Source: an uncultured Alphaproteobacteria bacterium (lineage in GTDB: Bacteria > Pseudomonadota > Alphaproteobacteria > HIMB59 > GCA-002718135). Taken from it: a DNA stretch of 39,833 nucleotides. The translations under genes were made by a program, and so were the position numbers. The stretch is from positions 1 to 39,833 of the forward strand of contig CACNUI010000013.1 of the NCBI GenBank assembly GCA_902623545.1, read 5' to 3'. Of this stretch, positions 34,878 to 39,833 are shown piece after piece (the first letter of the stretch is position 1; each line of letters opens with the position of its first letter). The notes beneath the pieces are model-generated. The model made no database searches and was not told the origin of the DNA. It worked only from the letters and a program-made list of their open reading frames with translations.

Positions 34878-35305
34878 TATCAATTTATACAGATGGAGCT
34901 TGTTCAGGTAATCCTGGAATTGGAGGTTGGGGAGTAGTAATACTTATTGATAACAAAAATCCAATTTATTTAAATGGTGGTCAAAGTGAAACTACTAATA
35001 ACCGAATGGAATTAGTAGCTGCAATAAAAGCTGTGACTTATTTTAATGAAAAAAAAGAATTAACAATCTTTACAGACAGTAAATATTTAAAAGATGGAAT
35101 AGAAAGCTGGATACAGAAATGGAAAAATAATGGCTGGAAAACTGCGAATAAAAAACCAGTAAAAAATAAAGACTTATGGATTGAGCTGGATAATGAAATA
35201 GATAAACATAATGTTACATGGAATTGGGTTAAAGGTCATGCAAACAATGAATTTAATGAAAAAGCAGACTTTCTTGCAAGAAAATATATTGAAGAAGTTA
35301 ATTAA
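34874..35305 (+). CDS. rnhA: Ribonuclease HI
   Basis: Removes RNA from RNA/DNA hybrids. The 143-aa protein has the complete DEDD set: Asp in IYTDGACSGNPG, Glu in NNRMELVAA, Asp in FTDSKYL and Asp in KADFLAR, plus the basic WIQKWKNNGWKTA protrusion and the WVKGHA His loop. The start overlaps the thrB stop (ATGA). Together with rnhB the window holds both RNase H types. Confidence 0.97.
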   Translation: MISIYTDGACSGNPGIGGWGVVILIDNKNPIYLNGGQSETTNNRMELVAAIKAVTYFNEKKELTIFTDSKYLKDGIESWIQKWKNNGWKTANKKPVKNKDLWIELDNEIDKHNVTWNWVKGHANNEFNEKADFLARKYIEEVN

Positions 35306-35870
35306 AGTTATTTATTTTTTAGCTTTAACTATTACCGTCATATCATTTAACAATTATGTAAAGGCTAAAGAAAAATGGGTAATTGATAAAGATATATCTA
35401 AAATTAAATTTGAAATTCCAGTTCTTTTTGCAACAAATGTAATTGGTGAATTTAAAAATTTTGATGGCTTTGTAGAAATTGATTTGATTAATAATGAAAA
35501 TAACAAAGCTATATTGTCAGTAGATATTGGCAGTATTGAATTAAATTATAACAAATATAAAAATTTAATTTTAAGTCCAATATTTTTCGATTTATCTAAT
35601 TATCCAATTAGTGTTTTAGATACAAAAAAATTTTCTTATACAAATGAACAAGAATTGTCTTTAGATATAGAATTAACAATAAAAGGAATAAGTAAGATGG
35701 CTATTACAGAACTAAAGATTAACAGATTAACTACAAATATTGTTCAAATATTGGGAAAATTAGAATTTAATAGAAATGATTTCAATATTGGAACAGGTAG
35801 TTGGAAAAATACAACGATTTTGAAAAATAAAATTAAAATAGAAACAAATATTTTTTTATTAAGAGAATAA
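35289..35870 (+). CDS. YceI-family periplasmic lipid/isoprenoid-binding protein
   Basis: A 193-aa lipocalin-like beta-barrel of the YceI family, members of which bind polyprenyl or other lipids. I choose the TTG at 35289. It gives a clean signal peptide (MKKLIKVIYFLALTITVISFNNYVKA) before KEKWVIDKDISKIKFEI. A frame open from 35211 encodes out-of-frame rnhA sequence with no signal peptide. The start overlaps the rnhA end by 17 bp. Family features include VIGEFKNFDGFVEID and LTIKGISK. The position in the ispH operon is consistent with an isoprenoid link, but that is inference. Confidence 0.82.
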   Translation: MKKLIKVIYFLALTITVISFNNYVKAKEKWVIDKDISKIKFEIPVLFATNVIGEFKNFDGFVEIDLINNENNKAILSVDIGSIELNYNKYKNLILSPIFFDLSNYPISVLDTKKFSYTNEQELSLDIELTIKGISKMAITELKINRLTTNIVQILGKLEFNRNDFNIGTGSWKNTTILKNKIKIETNIFLLRE

Positions 35871-35872
35871 AA

Positions 35873-37489
35873 TTAATTTGTGTTAATAAAATCGCCACAA
35901 CGTAATCCAATCATCATTGCCGGAGCAGATGTATTACCCGAATTTATATTAGGCATTGCTGATAAATCACAAACTCTTAGATTGTCTATACCTCTGACTC
36001 TTAATTTAGAATCTAAAACTGACATTTTATCATTATCAGCACCCATTTTTGCAGTACCAGATGGATGATAATTTGTTCTTACAAATCTTCTGCAATGTTT
36101 TTCTAAATTTTCATCTGTCAAATTTTCAGGATTAGGGATTATAACTTTTTCAACTTTTTTTGATAAAGGTCCCTCTTGTAAGGCTCTTAGAAAAAATCTT
36201 TGCCCAGCCATCATCATTTTTAGATCATCTTCATGCTTTAATAAATTTAATTCTATCTCAGGTTGATCTCTAAAATTAGATGATTTTAACTTAACATAAC
36301 CTCTAGATTTTGGTTTTGTCATTACAGTTGTTATAGTCATTCCATAATCATCTTTGATAACACCAATTGTATCTGAATTCATATAGATACTAGGTACAAA
36401 AAATGCCTGGATATAAGATAGGTCTTCACTATTAATTGGATTAACAAAAGCCCCTGCTTCAACACCAGTAGAATTAACCCTGCCAGTACCAAATAGAAGA
36501 AACTCAAGTCCATTTCTTAACATTCTCCACCCTTCACCCTGTTTGTAATATCCAAAATTACCATTTGCTTTTGCAATTAGTGGACATTCAGGATGATCCA
36601 TTAAATTTTTACCTACACCAGGTAGATTATTTCTGCATTTTATTGAGAATTTTTCTAGTTCTTCTTCGCTACCGATACCTGAAAGCATTAATATTTTTGG
36701 TGTAATAAATGATCCAGCAGCTAATATTATTTCCTTCTCTGCAAAAATTTTCTCTTCTTGGCCCAAAAGATTTTCAATAGTAACACCAATAGCCTTGTCA
36801 TTTTCAATAATTATTTCTTTAACAGTCGTTCTTAGTAAAAGTTTAAGTTTTTTATTATTTTTATGAGGCTCAATAAAAGCTGAGGCAGATGATGATCGTT
36901 TTCCTTTCTTATTCATAAATTGGTAAAGGCCAACACCTTTTTGTTTTTCTCCGTTAAAATCATCAGTTTTATCTACACCTAGAATTGCTACTGACTCTAT
37001 AAAATCATAAGTTAGTTGATCAATATGTGTAGAATCAGAAACATTGATTTGTCCTTTTTTACTATGATATTTATTTTCTAATCTAGAATTATTTTCCATT
37101 TCTTTAAAGTATGGAAGAATTGTGTCCCAATCCCATTTAACACTATCATTGTTTACTCTTAAAATTTCTTCCCATTCATTATAATCTTCTGCTCTACCTC
37201 TCATATATACCTGAGCATTAATTGATGTACCTCCTCCTAATACATTACCTTGTGGAATAATATTCTGTCTATTACCTAAATGTTTCTGTGGATTCGATTT
37301 ATGATAGGTTGCATACTTAGAATCATTTATTAATTTAAAAAAACCAGCTGGAGCATTTAACAAAAAATTGTTGTGTGAGAAACCTGCTTCAATTAATGTT
37401 ACTGACTTATTTGCAGTTAATAATTTATGAGTAACAGCACATCCAGATGCACCTCCACCGATAACAATATAGTCAGGGATTTCAGTCAC
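35873..37489 (-). CDS. GMC-family FAD-dependent oxidoreductase (choline/alcohol dehydrogenase-like)
   Basis: Oxidises an alcohol group using FAD. The 538-aa protein has the N-terminal Rossmann FAD loop VIGGGASGCAVTHKL, the GMC signature 1 region GNVLGGGTSINAQVYMRG, and the C-terminal catalytic His in TNYHPSGTAKMGAD with a downstream Asn in NINSGNTSAPAMMIG. It resembles BetA-type choline dehydrogenases, but no bet genes are nearby. The context (SDR, TIM-barrel isomerase, polyol dehydrogenase) suggests a sugar or polyol substrate. It starts with GTG at 37489, 5 bp after the SDR gene. Confidence 0.9.
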   Translation of the reverse strand: MTEIPDYIVIGGGASGCAVTHKLLTANKSVTLIEAGFSHNNFLLNAPAGFFKLINDSKYATYHKSNPQKHLGNRQNIIPQGNVLGGGTSINAQVYMRGRAEDYNEWEEILRVNNDSVKWDWDTILPYFKEMENNSRLENKYHSKKGQINVSDSTHIDQLTYDFIESVAILGVDKTDDFNGEKQKGVGLYQFMNKKGKRSSSASAFIEPHKNNKKLKLLLRTTVKEIIIENDKAIGVTIENLLGQEEKIFAEKEIILAAGSFITPKILMLSGIGSEEELEKFSIKCRNNLPGVGKNLMDHPECPLIAKANGNFGYYKQGEGWRMLRNGLEFLLFGTGRVNSTGVEAGAFVNPINSEDLSYIQAFFVPSIYMNSDTIGVIKDDYGMTITTVMTKPKSRGYVKLKSSNFRDQPEIELNLLKHEDDLKMMMAGQRFFLRALQEGPLSKKVEKVIIPNPENLTDENLEKHCRRFVRTNYHPSGTAKMGADNDKMSVLDSKLRVRGIDNLRVCDLSAMPNINSGNTSAPAMMIGLRCGDFINTN

Positions 37490-37494
37490 GAAAA

Positions 37495-38256
37495 CTATCT
37501 TGAAGTATAACCACCATCAACAACTAAAACTTCCCCACTTACATAACTAGATGCAGGTGAGCATAAAAATAGTGCTGCAGCTGCTACTTCTTCTGGATTG
37601 CCCATTCTACCCATTGGAGTCATTTGATTCCATACTGGATACCAGTGTTTATTTTCTTCAGGTAAGTCGCACATGTCTGTTTTTATATAACCAGGAGCTA
37701 TAGCATTCACTCTAATATTATGTTCTGCATAGTCACTAGCTAAACTTTTTGTCATCATGTGGACTGCAGCTTTAGATGCATTGTAAGCTACTTGTGGTTG
37801 GGGAATATTAGATACTAAACCAGAAATCGATCCTATGTTTAAAATAACACCATCATTTTGTTTTTTCATAGGTGTGATTGCAGACCTACACATTCGAAAA
37901 ACAGCATCAACATTTGTATTCATTATTTTATTCAATAAATTATCATTATATGTTTCAATATCACCATGTTGAGCAACTCCAGCATTGTTTACTAAAATAT
38001 CTAAGCGACTTTTTTCTTTAATTGCATAATCAATTATTTTTTGAGGTACAGATGGGTCGGTTATATCAGATTCATAAAAAGTTACATCAAAACCAGATTT
38101 TTTTAAACTTTCAAACCCATTGTATTTGTCAGTTCTACTAGTAACAATTAATTTAGCTCCAGCTTCACCTAATGCCATAGCAATTGCTAAGCCAATTCCA
38201 CGGGTTCCCCCAGTAACGATTGCTACTTTATTATCTAATTTAAATTTATCAAACAT
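37495..38256 (-). CDS. Short-chain dehydrogenase/reductase
   Basis: A 253-aa classical SDR. The cofactor loop is TGGTRGIG near residues 15-22; NNAG and the catalytic Ser-Tyr-Lys set are present (GSISG ... YNASK), and the C-terminal region ends SSYVSGEVLVVDGGYTSR, as in FabG/gluconate 5-dehydrogenase-like enzymes. The Arg at the end of beta-2 (TSRTDK) suggests NADP(H) preference. It is likely co-transcribed with the upstream isomerase (50-bp gap) and the downstream GMC gene. Substrate unknown; a keto-sugar or sugar acid fits the neighbours. Confidence 0.9.
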   Translation of the reverse strand: MFDKFKLDNKVAIVTGGTRGIGLAIAMALGEAGAKLIVTSRTDKYNGFESLKKSGFDVTFYESDITDPSVPQKIIDYAIKEKSRLDILVNNAGVAQHGDIETYNDNLLNKIMNTNVDAVFRMCRSAITPMKKQNDGVILNIGSISGLVSNIPQPQVAYNASKAAVHMMTKSLASDYAEHNIRVNAIAPGYIKTDMCDLPEENKHWYPVWNQMTPMGRMGNPEEVAAAALFLCSPASSYVSGEVLVVDGGYTSR

Positions 38257-38306
38257 GTTATCTTTATGATAATATCTAAATTAAAAGATTAATAAACATA
38301 AATAAC

Positions 38307-39155
38307 TTAAATATTTGATTTAATATATTTAAGTGCTTCAGTTGCAAGGTCCTCAGAATTACTCCATAAATTCCTCCAAACAGCTAGTGTATTAGAAAGA
38401 ACTGGGTCAACAACTTCAGAAGAAAAAGATTCAAAAGTAATTATTCCTGTATAATTAATTTCTTTAAGACTTTTAAAAGTTTCATCAAAATTAATATGGC
38501 CATTACCAAGATATCCTCGATGATTTTCACCAAAGTGAAACATGCCTAATTTATCATTTCCAATTAATTTAATAGGCTCTGAATAGTTGTTTTCCTCGAT
38601 GTTCATATGATAAGTATCAAGATGTACTTTAACATTTGGTACTCCTAAATCATTTATATAATGTAGAGCTTCTTGTGCTGTATTCATTATATTAGTTTCA
38701 TACCTATTCACAACTTCAAGACTTAATGTAACATTATTTTTATTAGCTTCCTCTGCAAGATCTCTAATTACAGATAAAGAATTTTCATATCCTTTTTTAG
38801 TTTTTGGAGCATCATTTTTTTGGAGTGCAGAATGAATTACTCCACATAAATTTGATGATCCTACATCTATTGTTTTTTGAAGTGCTTTAAATAAAAGTTC
38901 ACGTCCTGCATTTACCCTATCTTGATCTTCAGATGCAATATCAGTTTTAAAACTCAGACCAAGAGATACGGTTGGTTCAATATTAAATTTTTCATATGTC
39001 TTTGATACAAAATCAGTATCCAAAGCATCAGGATTTAGCAAAGGCAACTCCATGACATCGTAACCAATTTTAGCAACTTGTGAAAGGCATTTTTCAATAC
39101 TGTGATTTTCAATATCTCCAATAAATGTTAAAGCATGTACGCCAATTTTATTCAT
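38307..39155 (-). CDS. TIM-barrel sugar phosphate isomerase/epimerase family protein (tagatose/psicose 3-epimerase-like)
   Basis: A 282-aa AP-endonuclease-2-fold protein. The start MNKIGVHALTFIG, LSLEVVNRYETNIMNTAQEAL (first metal Glu), VKVHLDTYHMNIEE (metal Asp/His), MFHFGENHRGYLGNGHINF (His) and GIITFESFSS (last metal Glu) follow the D-tagatose/D-psicose 3-epimerase pattern closely. It would interconvert ketoses or related sugars using Mn/Mg. Its ATG overlaps the stop of the upstream zinc dehydrogenase (ATGA), so the two are coupled. Confidence 0.88.
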   Translation of the reverse strand: MNKIGVHALTFIGDIENHSIEKCLSQVAKIGYDVMELPLLNPDALDTDFVSKTYEKFNIEPTVSLGLSFKTDIASEDQDRVNAGRELLFKALQKTIDVGSSNLCGVIHSALQKNDAPKTKKGYENSLSVIRDLAEEANKNNVTLSLEVVNRYETNIMNTAQEALHYINDLGVPNVKVHLDTYHMNIEENNYSEPIKLIGNDKLGMFHFGENHRGYLGNGHINFDETFKSLKEINYTGIITFESFSSEVVDPVLSNTLAVWRNLWSNSEDLATEALKYIKSNI

Positions 39156-39833
39156 AGTTGAATCTGAATTTTTACATCCTCTGGAAGATTTTTAGCAGCT
39201 CTCTCAAAAGCTTTAATACTATCATCAAAAGCTACTGTGTCTGTGATCATAGGTTTGACATCTATTTTATTACTCGATAACAAACTAATTGCTCTATCAT
39301 ACTGGTGTGCATATCTAAAAACTGTTTTAATTTCTATTTCTTTTGTTAGCAAAGTAGCAAAATCCATAGGGATTGCACTCATAGGATTTCCCACAATAAC
39401 TACCTTACCTGCAGGACAAATAGCGTCAAATATAACATCATAAGCTTTAGTTGCACCTGATGCTTCAAAAATAATATTAGCACCCCAATTATTAGTGTGT
39501 TTTTTTATTATTTCTATTGGGTTCTCATTTACTAAATCAATTGGAATTAAATTTTCGTAATTTTCACACATCCTTAATTTTTCTTTGATAATATCAGCTA
39601 TAAAAACTTTTGAACATCCTCCAGCTAATGCTGTTAAAGCTATAACCAATCCAATTGGACCACAACCCATTACTAATGCAGTTTCTCCAGGAATAATTTT
39701 TGCTTTTTCTGCAGCTTGAAGTCCGACCGCAAGTGGTTCAATCATTGCTCCTTCTGCGTATGAAACATTATCTGGTAACTTAAAAACAAAGTTTGACGGG
39801 AAAACTACTTCTGGCGTTAAACAACCATGATCA
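39152..39833 (-). CDS. Zinc-dependent polyol/alcohol dehydrogenase, 3' part (5' end outside window)
   Basis: Medium-chain dehydrogenase of the sorbitol/xylitol dehydrogenase type. The frame stays open to the window edge, so the ATG at 39745 is internal. About 227 residues are visible, starting DHGCLTPEVV, then FVFKLPDNVSYAEGAMIEPLAVG, which is the conserved link into the cofactor domain. The Rossmann loop MGCGPIGLV, the Asp of FIADI (NAD preference) and IIFEASGA follow. The structural-zinc and catalytic N-terminal part lies outside. It is the first visible gene of the leftward polyol module. Confidence 0.88.
   Translation of the reverse strand, partial: DHGCLTPEVVFPSNFVFKLPDNVSYAEGAMIEPLAVGLQAAEKAKIIPGETALVMGCGPIGLVIALTALAGGCSKVFIADIIKEKLRMCENYENLIPIDLVNENPIEIIKKHTNNWGANIIFEASGATKAYDVIFDAICPAGKVVIVGNPMSAIPMDFATLLTKEIEIKTVFRYAHQYDRAISLLSSNKIDVKPMITDTVAFDDSIKAFERAAKNLPEDVKIQIQL

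Overview
The window is very AT-rich (roughly 30% GC by eye) and densely coding. Genes overlap or nearly touch, many start on TTG or GTG, strong Shine-Dalgarno (SD) sequences are rare, and no gap exceeds about 250 bp. Gene content points to a genome-streamlined, free-living marine-type alphaproteobacterium. Evidence is a CcrM-type GANTC methylase with GANTC sites in its own promoter, the split atpI-atpB-atpE-b'-b (Fo) operon, the ispH-thrB-rnhA block, and the mutY-dciA-dsbA-smc-atpI order. I cannot name the clade from sequence alone; SAR11-like or HIMB59/AEGEAN-169-like lineages are guesses.

Layout. 1-1909 (+): 3' part of a lytic transglycosylase gene, moaB-family gene, rnhB. 1910-2151: the most structured non-coding stretch, with a palindrome, a long hairpin, a hairpin exposing a CCUCCC (anti-SD) loop, a UUCG terminator, and then a GANTC-rich ccrM promoter. 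2152-3222: ccrM. 3219-12872 (-): MATE transporter, a 1746-aa two-partner-secretion exoprotein with about 12 propeller-like repeats, its TpsB transporter, and an orphan LivK-like periplasmic binding protein. 12992-25283: a GNAT-like small protein and most of de novo purine synthesis (guaB, purE, purK; purM-N-F-D-C on the other strand; purSL-purQ). 25285-32423: mutY, dciA, a DsbA-like gene, a short smc, and the Fo genes. 32427-35870: a lipoprotein gene, ispH, thrB, rnhA, a YceI-like gene. 35873-39833 (-): a polyol/sugar oxidation module (partial zinc dehydrogenase, TIM-barrel isomerase, SDR, GMC oxidoreductase).

How genes work together. The purine genes cover nine of the ten chemical steps to AICAR/SAICAR-level intermediates apart from purB/purH, plus the first GMP-branch step. 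They sit on both sides of a short divergent promoter carrying paired GANTC sites. The tps operon would export a large beta-helix/propeller adhesin-like protein. The C-terminal cluster would oxidise and isomerise a sugar or polyol.

Most notable points: a candidate anti-SD small RNA between rnhB and ccrM; the TPS exoprotein with an FG-GAP-like propeller region and a co-transcribed binding protein; and streamlined enzyme architectures (CBS-less GuaB, 881-aa SMC). No tRNA, rRNA, insertion sequence, prophage or CRISPR array was seen.
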